This document shows positions 1-5,971 of a stretch of DNA of 6,048 nucleotides, piece after piece; the first letter of the stretch is position 1; every line of letters starts with the position of its first letter. Made by a program: the position numbers and the translations under genes. The notes beneath the pieces are model-generated. The model was not told the DNA's origin. It saw only the letters and a list, made by a program, of their open reading frames with translations, and ran no database searches. This DNA is from UBA1724 sp963611685. GTDB lineage: Bacteria > Verrucomicrobiota > Lentisphaeria > Oligosphaerales > Oligosphaeraceae. The DNA lies in the NCBI GenBank assembly GCA_963611685.1, contig CAVDSU010000122.1:1-6048 (forward strand), written 5' to 3'.

Positions 1-80
1 GTGCGCTTGCGCGCATGCGCGATAGAACCCAGGGCGTGTTTGGGAAAGGGGAGTGCCGCCTGTTCGGACTTCGAAATTCG

Positions 81-207
81 TTGGCGCGCCAATTTGGGCG
101 CGCCTGGCGCACGCGACGGGTCTTCCCGGCGCGGGGTTTCGGGTTCACCCGAAACCCTGGCCTAACTTCCTCCTTCCTCCTTCCTCCTTCCTCCTTCCTC
201 CTTTTTT
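81..207 (+). repeat. Composite hairpin/heptad repeat, copy 1
   Basis: Three inverted repeats follow one another. Stem 1 pairs GGCGCGCC at 83-90 with 97-104 (loop AATTTG). Stem 2 pairs 113-120 with 125-132 (loop TCTT) and has one A-G mismatch (116/129). Stem 3 pairs GGGTTTCGGG at 134-143 with CCCGAAACCC at 148-157 (loop TTCA). After a TGGCCTAAC joint come five perfect tandem TTCCTCC heptads (167-201) and six Ts (202-207). The same order of parts recurs at 330-444. The + orientation is a convention, chosen because the T-run lies on that side. Function is unknown; an intergenic repeat family or a structured RNA are both possible. Confidence 0.85.
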
Positions 208-294
208 AGAATGGGCCGCCCCCCGCACCCCCCAAAATTAGTACTTAGCCATAAGTGGCTAGTGGCTAGTCTATATGGTGCCTGCGGCGCTCTT

Positions 295-317
295 CCGCCT
301 ACCGGCGGCACTTTTTT
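295..317 (+). terminator. Weak terminator-like hairpin with T-run
   Basis: CCGCC at 295-299 can pair with GGCGG at 304-308 around a TACC loop, followed after three bases by six Ts (312-317). The stem is only 5 bp and no gene ends just upstream, so it may be incidental. A longer alternative pairs GTGCC (278-282) with GGCAC (307-311). Confidence 0.3.
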
Positions 318-329
318 GTATTTCACCCT

Positions 330-444
330 TGCGCGCCAATCTGGGCGCGCTTGGCGCACGCGCCGGGAAATTCCGGCGCGGGGTTTCGCCTGCGAAACCC
401 TGGCCTAACTTCCTCCTTCCTCCTTCCTCCTTCCTCCTTTTTTT
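330..444 (+). repeat. Composite hairpin/heptad repeat, copy 2
   Basis: This is a diverged direct copy of the element at 81-207, about 248 bp downstream and in the same orientation. Stem 1 pairs GCGCGCC at 331-337 with 344-350 (loop AATCTG). Stem 2 pairs GCGCCGG at 360-366 with CCGGCGC at 373-379 and lacks the mismatch seen in copy 1. Stem 3 pairs GGGTTTCGC at 381-389 with GCGAAACCC at 392-400. The TGGCCTAAC joint is identical, then come four TTCCTCC heptads (410-437) and seven Ts (438-444). Stem 3 differs from copy 1 by a G-C to C-G swap on both sides (142/149 versus 389/392), so base pairing is kept although the sequence changed. Confidence 0.85.
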
Positions 445-611
445 AATATGTGTCCCGTTTCTGGAGGGTTCTCGTACGCAGGGGATTTGGGGGGATTTGC
501 GTGTATGTTTTTCTAGGGGGAATGATTTGACTGCGGCTATATTATCCCGTTTTCCCTCCGAACCAGATTTCCCTTTACTTTCCTATCCCCCTCTTTCCGA
601 GTCAGAGTACC

Positions 612-2333
612 ATGGAAGAAAACCACGACCTTTCTGCATCTGCCGCCGCCGCGGAGACGGCCCCCACCGACTTCATTCGGGAGATTGTCCGACAGGATTT
701 GTCCTCGGGCAAGTATCGTCCCGAAGAGATCCGGACCCGTTTCCCGCCGGAGCCCAATGGCTATTTGCACATTGGTCATGCCAAGGCCATCTGCCTGGAT
801 TTCGGGGTCGCGAAGGAGTTCGGCGGAAAGTGCAATCTGCGCATGGACGACACGAATCCCGGCAAGGAGGACCGCGAGTACTACGACGCCATCCAGGAGG
901 ACATCACGTGGCTGGGCTATCAGTGGGATGGCGAGGTGAAGTTCGCCTCCGACTACTTCCCGAAGATGTACGAGTTCGCCCTCTTGATGATCAAGAAGGG
1001 CCTGGCATACGTGGATGACCAGAGCGCGGAGGAGATCCGCGCCACCCGCGGCACACCCTTTCAGCCCGGCGTGAACTCCCCCTGGCGGGAGCGCTCCATT
1101 GAGGAGAACCTGGATCTCTTCCAGCGCATGAAGGACGGCGAGTTCCCCAATGGCTCCAAGACCCTCCGCGCAAAGATCGACATGGCGCATCCCAACATCA
1201 ATTTCCGCGATCCCGTGATGTACCGCATCCTCCACGAGGAGCACGAGCGCACGGGAAATCAGTGGTGCATCTACCCTATGTATGACTGGGCGCATGGGCT
1301 GGAGGACTCCCTGGAGGGCGTGACGCACTCCCTGTGCACCCTGGAGTTCGAGATCCACCGGCCTCTCTACAACTGGTTCCTGGAACCCCTCCCCATCCCC
1401 CGCAAGCCTCGGCAGATCGAATTCAGCCGCCTGAATCTGACCTACACCGTCATGTCCAAGCGGAAGCTCTTGCGGCTGGTGCAGGAGGGACGCGTCTCCG
1501 GATGGGATGACCCCCGCATGCCTACCGTCCGCGGCTTCCGCCGCCGCGGATACACTCCCTCCAGCATCCGGAATTTCGTGGCAGCCGTGGGCATCACCAA
1601 GTTCAATGGCGTCACCGACATGGGCGTCTTGGAGAACACCATCCGCGAGGAGCTAAACCACGATGCGCCCCGCTACATGGCGGTGTTGCATCCCCTGAAG
1701 GTGACTCTGACCAACTACCCCGAGGGACAGACCGAGTGGCTGGAGGCCGTCAACAACCCCGAACAGCCCGAGGCCGGCACCCGGAAGATCCCCTTCGGAC
1801 GCCATCTGCTCATCGAACAGGACGACTTCCAGGAGAATCCCCCGCCAAAGTATTTCCGCCTGGCGCCCGGACGCGAGGTGCGCCTGCGCTGGGGATACTT
1901 CATCCGTTGCCAGGAGGTCGTGAAGGACGCGCAGGGCAATGTGGTGGAGTTGCTGTGCACCTACGATCCCGAGACCCGCGGCGGCAATGCCCCCGATGGC
2001 CGCAAGGTGAAGGGCACCATCCACTGGGTGGAGGAGACCAACTCCGTGCCCGCCACCGTTCGGGAATACGACCGGCTCTTCCTGACTCCCGAGCCCGATG
2101 CCGTGGAGGAGGGACACGATTTCACGGAGAACCTGAATCCGGATTCCCTGAAGGTGCTTACCGAGTGCCGCCTGGAGCCCGGATTGGCCGCGCTGCCTCC
2201 GGAGAGCCGGGTGCAGTTCGAGCGACTGGGATACTTCGTTACCGACTGGCGCGAGCATCGTCCCGAGGCGCCGGTTTTCAATAAGACGGTGTCCCTGAAG
2301 GATTCCTGGGCGAAGATTGTGAAGAAGGGCTAG
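612..2333 (+). CDS. glnS: Glutaminyl-tRNA synthetase (GlnRS)
   Basis: This cytoplasmic class I synthetase charges tRNA-Gln with glutamine using ATP. At 573 residues it is slightly longer than the E. coli enzyme (about 554). The class I signature is at residues 45-58 with HIGH at 53-56. The second signature appears in the GlnRS form VMSKR at 280-284, preceded by IEFSRLNL (269-276). THSLCTLEFE (238-247) and the C-terminal beta-barrel anticodon-binding part, with CTYDPETRGG (449-458) and GTIHWV (468-473), distinguish it from the related GluRS. The first 25 or so residues are a variable extension. ATG at 612 gives the full N-terminal domain, but it has no clear Shine-Dalgarno (GTCAGAGTACC precedes it). 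The SDR gene follows after 45 bp on the same strand, suggesting co-transcription. Presence of GlnRS implies direct glutaminylation of tRNA-Gln, at least in part. Family assignment is secure; regulation is unknown. Confidence 0.97.
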   Translation: MEENHDLSASAAAAETAPTDFIREIVRQDLSSGKYRPEEIRTRFPPEPNGYLHIGHAKAICLDFGVAKEFGGKCNLRMDDTNPGKEDREYYDAIQEDITWLGYQWDGEVKFASDYFPKMYEFALLMIKKGLAYVDDQSAEEIRATRGTPFQPGVNSPWRERSIEENLDLFQRMKDGEFPNGSKTLRAKIDMAHPNINFRDPVMYRILHEEHERTGNQWCIYPMYDWAHGLEDSLEGVTHSLCTLEFEIHRPLYNWFLEPLPIPRKPRQIEFSRLNLTYTVMSKRKLLRLVQEGRVSGWDDPRMPTVRGFRRRGYTPSSIRNFVAAVGITKFNGVTDMGVLENTIREELNHDAPRYMAVLHPLKVTLTNYPEGQTEWLEAVNNPEQPEAGTRKIPFGRHLLIEQDDFQENPPPKYFRLAPGREVRLRWGYFIRCQEVVKDAQGNVVELLCTYDPETRGGNAPDGRKVKGTIHWVEETNSVPATVREYDRLFLTPEPDAVEEGHDFTENLNPDSLKVLTECRLEPGLAALPPESRVQFERLGYFVTDWREHRPEAPVFNKTVSLKDSWAKIVKKG

Positions 2334-2364
2334 TCTCCCGAGGGAGGGAGCGGCCTGTAGCGAG

Positions 2365-2370
2365 AGGAGG
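2365..2370 (+). promoter_or_regulatory. Strong Shine-Dalgarno deciding a GTG start
   Basis: AGGAGG lies 8 bases before GTG at 2379 and lies within a purine-rich GAGAGGAGGAG. It supports GTG as the start of the SDR gene. It contrasts with the absent or weak sites before glnS and potD. Confidence 0.85.
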
Positions 2371-2378
2371 AGACCGCA

Positions 2379-3143
2379 GTGTCCACGAACCAGGAGAATC
2401 CCGGCGCCTTCCGGGACCGCGTCGCCATTGTCACGGGCGGCACCCGCGGCATTGGCGCCGCCGTGAGCCGCGCACTCCTTGCGGAGGGCGCACGGGTGCT
2501 GGCAGTCTATGGCGGGAATGCCGCGGCCGCGGAGGAGTTCCGCGCGTCGCTTCCCGAGGAGCAGCGCGGGCGCTGCCGGACTCGCGCCTGCGATGTCGCC
2601 GATGCCGCCGCCGTGGAGGCGCTCTTCCAGGAGATCGACCGGGAGTACGCGGCATTGGATATCCTGGTGAATTGCGCCGGCGTGCGCATGGATGGCGTGA
2701 CCGCCATGCTTCCCGAGGAGTCCTGGCAGCGCGTGCTCTCCGTGAATCTGGATGGCGCCTTCCACTTGGCGAAGCAGGCGATTTTGCGGATGCTCCCCCA
2801 GCGGTGGGGCAGGGTGGTCTTTCTGACCTCCCCGATGGGGAAGCTCGGCTGGCAGGGTCAGGCGAATTATGCGGCCTCCAAGGCGGGGCTGGTGGGGCTC
2901 TGCCGGTCCCTGGCAAAAGAGACCGCCGCCCGGGGAATCACCTGCAATTGCGTCTCGCCGGGATTTATTGATACGGATTTCATTGGCAATTTGTCGGAAG
3001 AACAGAAGAAGGAATACACCCGCTTGGTGCCCTGCCGGCGCTTCGGCCGTCCGGAAGAGGTTGCTTGCGGCGTGCTCTACCTGCTGGGTCCCCAGGCCGG
3101 GTATGTGACCGGCACGGTCCTGGAGATCGCAGGCGGTCTCTAA
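2379..3143 (+). CDS. Short-chain dehydrogenase/reductase, FabG-like
   Basis: A 254-residue classical SDR with one Rossmann domain, cytoplasmic and NAD(P)H-dependent. The cofactor-binding glycine motif TGGTRGIG is at 19-26, CDV at 71-73, and NCAG at 98-101, the usual NNAG with Cys. The catalytic set is Asn123, Ser151, Tyr164 and Lys168, the last two in YAASK, followed by SPGFIDTD at 193-200. The C-terminus ends in AGGL, close to the GGM/GGL ends of 3-oxoacyl-ACP reductases. Length and motifs fit FabG (reduction of 3-oxoacyl-ACP in fatty acid synthesis), but no fab gene or acyl carrier protein is nearby, so the substrate is uncertain; other alcohol or keto substrates are possible. The GTG start is chosen from the strong upstream AGGAGG. 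The gene lies 45 bp after glnS and is probably read from the same transcript, with no obvious functional link. Confidence 0.93.
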   Translation: MSTNQENPGAFRDRVAIVTGGTRGIGAAVSRALLAEGARVLAVYGGNAAAAEEFRASLPEEQRGRCRTRACDVADAAAVEALFQEIDREYAALDILVNCAGVRMDGVTAMLPEESWQRVLSVNLDGAFHLAKQAILRMLPQRWGRVVFLTSPMGKLGWQGQANYAASKAGLVGLCRSLAKETAARGITCNCVSPGFIDTDFIGNLSEEQKKEYTRLVPCRRFGRPEEVACGVLYLLGPQAGYVTGTVLEIAGGL

Positions 3144-3154
3144 GCTGACTCGCT

Positions 3155-3179
3155 CGCCCCGCACACGAACTGCGGGGCG
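3155..3179 (+). terminator. Strong hairpin after the SDR gene
   Basis: CGCCCCGCA (3155-3163) pairs perfectly with TGCGGGGCG (3171-3179) around a 7-base loop, starting 12 bases after the SDR stop codon. The following CCTTCCTCTG is pyrimidine-rich but lacks a real T-run, so it may be an imperfect terminator or a 3'-end stabiliser separating glnS-SDR from the binding-protein gene. Confidence 0.6.
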
Positions 3180-3245
3180 CCTTCCTCTGCCGGGTGTTCC
3201 GGTATCTCAACCATAAAAAAACTCACCCAATCCCTCAAAAGAACA

Positions 3246-4307
3246 ATGATCAAGAACAGAATCTGCCTGCTTTTGGCGCTGGCCCTCTGCGCACTGTCGC
3301 TCACCGGCTGCAAGCGCAAGCCCGTGCTCCATATCTATACCTGGTCCGACTACTTCTCACCCACGCTCATCCAGCGCTTCGAAAAGGAGAACGACTGCGT
3401 GGTCATGATGGACATCTTCGATTCCAACGAGATGATGTTCGCCAAGCTCCAGGCAGGCGGCACCGGATACGACATCATCGTGCCCACCCACTACTTCATC
3501 GGAAAGATGGTCAATGAGGGCATGGTCCAGAAGCTGGACAAGTCCCGCCTCCCCAATCTGCAGTGGCTGGATCCCGAGATCGTCTCCATGATGAATCCCA
3601 TGCTCCTGGACTACTGCGTGCCCTATTTCATGAGCTACACCGGCTTGGGCTACAACAAGGAGAAGCTCCCCAATTTCCAGGCCTCATGGTCCGTCTTCGA
3701 AAATCCCGAATTGGCGGGGCGCATGACGCTACTGGATGACTACACCGAGGTCTTGGGGGCCCTGGGACGCTATCTGGGCTATACCGCCGCCGAGCTGGAT
3801 GACCCCGTGGAGGGCGATGCCCGCATGGAGAAGCTGGTGGAGCTGGGCCTGAAGTGGCGCAAGAATGTCATCAAGTTTGAGAACGAGCAATACAAGAATG
3901 GCCTCTCCGCCGGCGAGTTCCTGGTGACGATGGGATACTTCAGCGATCTCTCCCAGGCAGTGGACGAACAGCCCGAGACCCTCGGTTTCGTCATGCCCAA
4001 GGAGGGCTGCCACATGAGTTGCGATACCCTCGTGGTCGCCGCAGACGCCCCCAATCCCGATCTGGCCTACAAGCTCATTGACTTCCTCCACGAACCCGAA
4101 AACGCCAAGACCAGCATCCTGGAAATCCATACCTACTGCCCCAACTACAAGGCAGTGGAACTCCTGGATCCCGAGGACGCCGCCAACGGAAACTACATCA
4201 TCCCCAAGGAGGTCCTCCAGCACTCCGAGTTCATGCCCGAACTCTCCCCCGAACAGGAGGCACGACACCTGAAGTACTGGCACCGCATTAAGGCCGGACT
4301 GGAATAG
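3246..4307 (+). CDS. potD: Polyamine-type ABC transporter substrate-binding lipoprotein (PotD/PotF family)
   Basis: 353 residues, close to E. coli PotD (348). Residues 1-21 are a lipoprotein signal (KNR, hydrophobic stretch, LTGC lipobox at 19-22), so mature Cys22 would be lipid-anchored and the protein would present ligand to an inner-membrane permease. Family marks are IYTWSDYFSP at 30-39, DIIVPTHYFIGKM at 76-88, LLDDYTEVL at 162-170 with Glu168 where PotD has a ligand-binding Glu, and MPKEG at 250-254 followed by Asp260 at the site of the amine-binding Asp. By alignment from memory, the aromatic residue two positions before that Asp (Trp in PotD, Phe in PotF) is Ser258 here, and the preceding ligand Trp region is MGYFSDLS (229-236); the pocket may therefore favour a different amine. 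No potA, potB or potC gene is adjacent, so its permease and ATPase must lie elsewhere. The ATG at 3246 gives a complete signal peptide but only an A-rich, weak ribosome site. Confidence 0.9.
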   Translation: MIKNRICLLLALALCALSLTGCKRKPVLHIYTWSDYFSPTLIQRFEKENDCVVMMDIFDSNEMMFAKLQAGGTGYDIIVPTHYFIGKMVNEGMVQKLDKSRLPNLQWLDPEIVSMMNPMLLDYCVPYFMSYTGLGYNKEKLPNFQASWSVFENPELAGRMTLLDDYTEVLGALGRYLGYTAAELDDPVEGDARMEKLVELGLKWRKNVIKFENEQYKNGLSAGEFLVTMGYFSDLSQAVDEQPETLGFVMPKEGCHMSCDTLVVAADAPNPDLAYKLIDFLHEPENAKTSILEIHTYCPNYKAVELLDPEDAANGNYIIPKEVLQHSEFMPELSPEQEARHLKYWHRIKAGLE

Positions 4308-4336
4308 CCCGCCTCACGAAAATCCTATCGATACGC

Positions 4337-4374
4337 AAAACGGCGCCCCGGGAATTCCCCAGGACGCCGTTTTT
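4337..4374. terminator. Bidirectional terminator between potD and the abiE operon
   Basis: AAAACGGCG (4337-4345) pairs perfectly with CGCCGTTTT (4365-4373). The enclosed part contains a second palindrome, GGGAATTCCC (4350-4359). On the + strand the stem runs into TTTTTGTTT; on the - strand it ends in CGCCGTTTTG. It lies 29 bp after the potD stop and 20 bp beyond the abiEii stop, as expected for a shared terminator of convergent genes. Confidence 0.88.
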
Positions 4375-4394
4375 GTTTCAGAACGACTGCCGTT

Positions 4395-5201
4395 CTAGGA
4401 GAGGTTGCTCCTTATGTAGGCAAGCAACTTTGCGGTGGCTTCTCGGGGAGACAATTCCAGCCAGTTGAAGCGGGGATTTTCCAGGAGCATCATGAATCCG
4501 TGGTCCGAGAAAATCTTCTCCAGGCGCTTGAGGATGTCCTTGACTGCGGCTTCCGACATGCCAGGATCCTGGTAGATGGTTGTGACAACGAATTTCTGCA
4601 GCTTTTCGCCCTCTAGGATGTTCGTGAGGTAGACCATGTCGAAGATGTCCTTCCCGCGTGTGGAGATCCTTCCCAAGCGCAAAAGAGTCTTCAACTTTTC
4701 GGCAAAGATCTGCTCCGGGGAATTTGCCTGAAGGGTTACCTGAGAAAGCCCAATTTGCGATAGGTCAAACACCGTGTCCTCTTGCTCAATGGCGTCGTTG
4801 GCATGGACGCCGATGTCAAGCTTGCATTGCAGCGCATATCCTGCTTCGTCTTGTAGGGAAAGGTGAAGGCGCTTCCCAAAATAGTCTTGCTGCTTCAGGG
4901 AAATAATCTCTCCGGAACGTCGAATGGCAATCCCTGGGAGGCAGTTCATTCGATGCACCATTGCGTCAATGGAGTCATCGGACAGTGAATAGTGCACGAG
5001 GTCAAGGTCAAGGTCGAGAGTTGCACGGCGAATGTCCTTTGTCAAGGCAGCCATGGCCACGCCGCCCTTGATCGTGACTTGGGCGTGGAGACCTCCCTCG
5101 GCAAAGGCCTTGAGGACAATGTCCTGCGCTAACTTCTCTTCGACGCGGGACTCAGGGTAGCCCGCGCGTCTCAATGCCATGATTGCCTCCAGAAAATTCA
5201 T
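4395..5201 (-). CDS. abiEii: AbiEii-type nucleotidyltransferase toxin
   Basis: 268 residues of the AbiEii/AbiGii family, the toxin of type IV toxin-antitoxin systems, with a DNA-polymerase-beta-like nucleotidyltransferase fold. The core motif KGGVAM is at 45-50, followed by R59 and the acidic TLDLDLDL at 61-68 (candidate metal ligands Asp63 and Asp65). A further acidic residue, Asp129 in KLDIGV, fits the third carboxylate. EKL at 168-170 and TRGKDIFDMVYL (181-192) match the conserved C-terminal K-x-L and R-x-KD-x-D region. Known relatives bind GTP or transfer nucleotides to RNA, and mycobacterial MenT modifies tRNA 3' ends; the target here cannot be read from sequence. All key residues are present, so it appears active. 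Its ATG overlaps the abiEi stop by one base (TAATG) and has AAGAGG in front, implying coupled translation. Composition is less GC-rich than glnS, suggesting horizontal acquisition. Likely role: phage defence by abortive infection or plasmid/island stabilisation. Confidence 0.93.
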   Translation of the reverse strand: MNFLEAIMALRRAGYPESRVEEKLAQDIVLKAFAEGGLHAQVTIKGGVAMAALTKDIRRATLDLDLDLVHYSLSDDSIDAMVHRMNCLPGIAIRRSGEIISLKQQDYFGKRLHLSLQDEAGYALQCKLDIGVHANDAIEQEDTVFDLSQIGLSQVTLQANSPEQIFAEKLKTLLRLGRISTRGKDIFDMVYLTNILEGEKLQKFVVTTIYQDPGMSEAAVKDILKRLEKIFSDHGFMMLLENPRFNWLELSPREATAKLLAYIRSNLS

Positions 5202-5743
5202 TAGAATACCTCTTTGCGAAGAATATTCAAAATGGAATTGGCATACGGAAACGCCGTGAGATAGTTGTCAATCTTCGCGGGATAGAGTTCCGCATTATGG
5301 CGACGCAGGGAGTTTATGACTTCCTTGTAGAAATCAAAGGGAAGCTTTGTCCGCATTCGGACGACTTCAATGGCAAGGCGTTCTAGGTCGTAGGTCCGTA
5401 TGGGCATATTGTTGCGGGAAAGCTCGGTTTCTCCAATGCGAAGAATCTGTGCCGGAAGGAAGTGCTGACGAATCCTTGAATCGACGATCCGTGAGGCCCT
5501 GCGATCCGTCGCTAGGTGAAGAATCTCTGGAATGACATCCGTAAGTCCGTGGTAAAAGAACGCACTCTCCATTGTCACGATGGCGTCAGGATACCGCTTT
5601 AAGGCAGTTTCTATGAACGGCACATAGGGCTTGTCCGAATAAATCCCACGGTCAACACGGTATAGCTTCCCCATGGCGACCTGATGCCCGATGGCAACAT
5701 CCGAGCCAAGCTCGCGTATCAGTTCCTTGTGGGTCTTGAGCAT
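5201..5743 (-). CDS. abiEi: AbiEi-type antitoxin and autorepressor
   Basis: 180 residues. The N-terminal part (about 1-40) is a winged helix-turn-helix region whose wing reads GKLYRVDRGIY at 25-35, a hallmark of the AbiEi family. The middle has SAFFYHGLTDVIP at 60-72, matching the usual S-A---HGL-d-iP pattern of this family, and the C-terminal part contains DLERLAIEVVRMR at 119-131 followed by LPFDFYKEVI. In characterised AbiE systems this protein neutralises AbiEii without forming a stable toxin-antitoxin complex (type IV) and represses its own promoter by binding inverted repeats. Consistent with that, a perfect 10-bp inverted repeat flanks the promoter here. ATG at 5743 is preceded by GAGG 8 bases upstream and by a TATAAT box at 5761-5766, giving a very short leader of roughly 10 bases. 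It is the first gene of the operon, so antitoxin is made before toxin. Sequence 5221-5280 counts 26 G/C in 60. Confidence 0.9.
   Translation of the reverse strand: MLKTHKELIRELGSDVAIGHQVAMGKLYRVDRGIYSDKPYVPFIETALKRYPDAIVTMESAFFYHGLTDVIPEILHLATDRRASRIVDSRIRQHFLPAQILRIGETELSRNNMPIRTYDLERLAIEVVRMRTKLPFDFYKEVINSLRRHNAELYPAKIDNYLTAFPYANSILNILRKEVF
5209..5214 (-). promoter_or_regulatory. Ribosome binding site of abiEii inside abiEi
   Basis: On the - strand AAGAGG lies 7 bases before the ATG of abiEii, inside the last codons of abiEi. Together with the TAATG stop/start overlap it supports translational coupling of toxin to antitoxin. Confidence 0.75.
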
Positions 5744-5789
5744 TATGAAAACCTCGGCAAATTATATTGGTTTGTGAATGTTTTCATAA
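5743..5789 (-). promoter_or_regulatory. Probable AbiEi operator (inverted repeat)
   Basis: TTATGAAAAC at 5743-5752 and GTTTTCATAA at 5780-5789 form a perfect 10-bp inverted repeat with a 27-bp spacer. One arm ends at the first base of the abiEi start codon, the other covers the -35 region, and the -10 lies between them. Arm centres are 37 bp apart, about 3.5 helical turns. Known AbiEi repressors bind inverted repeats in their own promoter; that this is such a site is inference. Confidence 0.7.
5761..5789 (-). promoter_or_regulatory. Promoter of the abiE operon
   Basis: Reading the - strand, a perfect -10 box TATAAT lies at 5766-5761. Seventeen bases upstream is a weak -35, TTATGA (5789-5784), matching the consensus at three of six positions. 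Transcription would start near 5754, leaving a leader of about 10 bases that contains GAGG and then the abiEi ATG. Confidence 0.65.
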
Positions 5790-5903
5790 ATATAGCATGG
5801 TGAAACGCTTTGACGAGATGGACACACTATGCCACCACGGGGGAAATACAGCCGGGTGTCCGGGGCGTAGTCATCCACTTTTCGCGAAGATTATACGATG
5901 CCT

Positions 5904-5931
5904 CATAATTCCTGTGCATAGAGGAATTATG
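5904..5931. repeat. Perfect 10-bp inverted repeat
   Basis: CATAATTCCT (5904-5913) and AGGAATTATG (5922-5931) are exact reverse complements separated by 8 bases (GTGCATAG). No T-run follows on either strand, so it does not look like a terminator; it could be a protein-binding site or an RNA hairpin. It differs in sequence from the abiE operator arms. Confidence 0.75.
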
Positions 5932-5971
5932 GAATCCCCGTGCCAGTCAGCTTTTGGAAATTTATATCTAA

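Larger units (their letters stand above)
1..611. other. Repeat-rich intergenic region upstream of glnS
   Basis: I see no convincing gene here. Short open frames exist but run through hairpins and (TTCCTCC)n tracts and resemble no protein. Position 10-21 is a 12-bp palindrome (CGCGCATGCGCG). Two diverged copies of a composite hairpin/heptad element occupy about 81-207 and 330-444 and are listed separately. Between them, AGTGGCT is repeated twice in tandem at 254-267, another 7-bp period, and a weak hairpin plus T-run sits at 295-317. The last part, 445-611, is the likely glnS leader: first G-runs (481-484, 489-494, 516-520), then pyrimidine-rich sequence. I could not identify a glnS promoter with acceptable -35/-10 spacing. 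Confidence 0.7.

Noticed and set aside
81..444. CRISPR array
   Set aside because: There are only two diverged, long copies with no regular short spacers and no cas genes.
481..520. G-quadruplex in the G-runs upstream of glnS
   Set aside because: The runs at 481-484, 489-494 and 516-520 do not give four well-spaced GGG tracts without using adjacent Gs with no loop; support is weak.
527..545. TTGACT (527-532) and TATATT/TATTAT (538-545) as a glnS promoter
   Set aside because: The gap between the boxes is only 5-7 bases, far from the usual 16-18, so they cannot work as one promoter.
445..611. T-box riboswitch in the glnS leader
   Set aside because: I see neither the conserved T-box sequence with its terminator/antiterminator pair nor a specifier stem layout.
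275..1018. A 247-codon + strand frame running through repeat copy 2 into glnS
   Set aside because: It reads through hairpins and heptad repeats, then overlaps glnS out of frame; the product has repeat-derived low complexity.
537..1358. A 273-codon open frame on the - strand opposite the glnS start
   Set aside because: It is a mirror of glnS codon bias with no recognisable domain.
1653..3164. A 503-codon open frame on the - strand, antisense to the end of glnS and the whole SDR gene
   Set aside because: It lies opposite two well-identified genes, its translation matches no family, and long antisense frames are expected where codon third positions are GC-biased.
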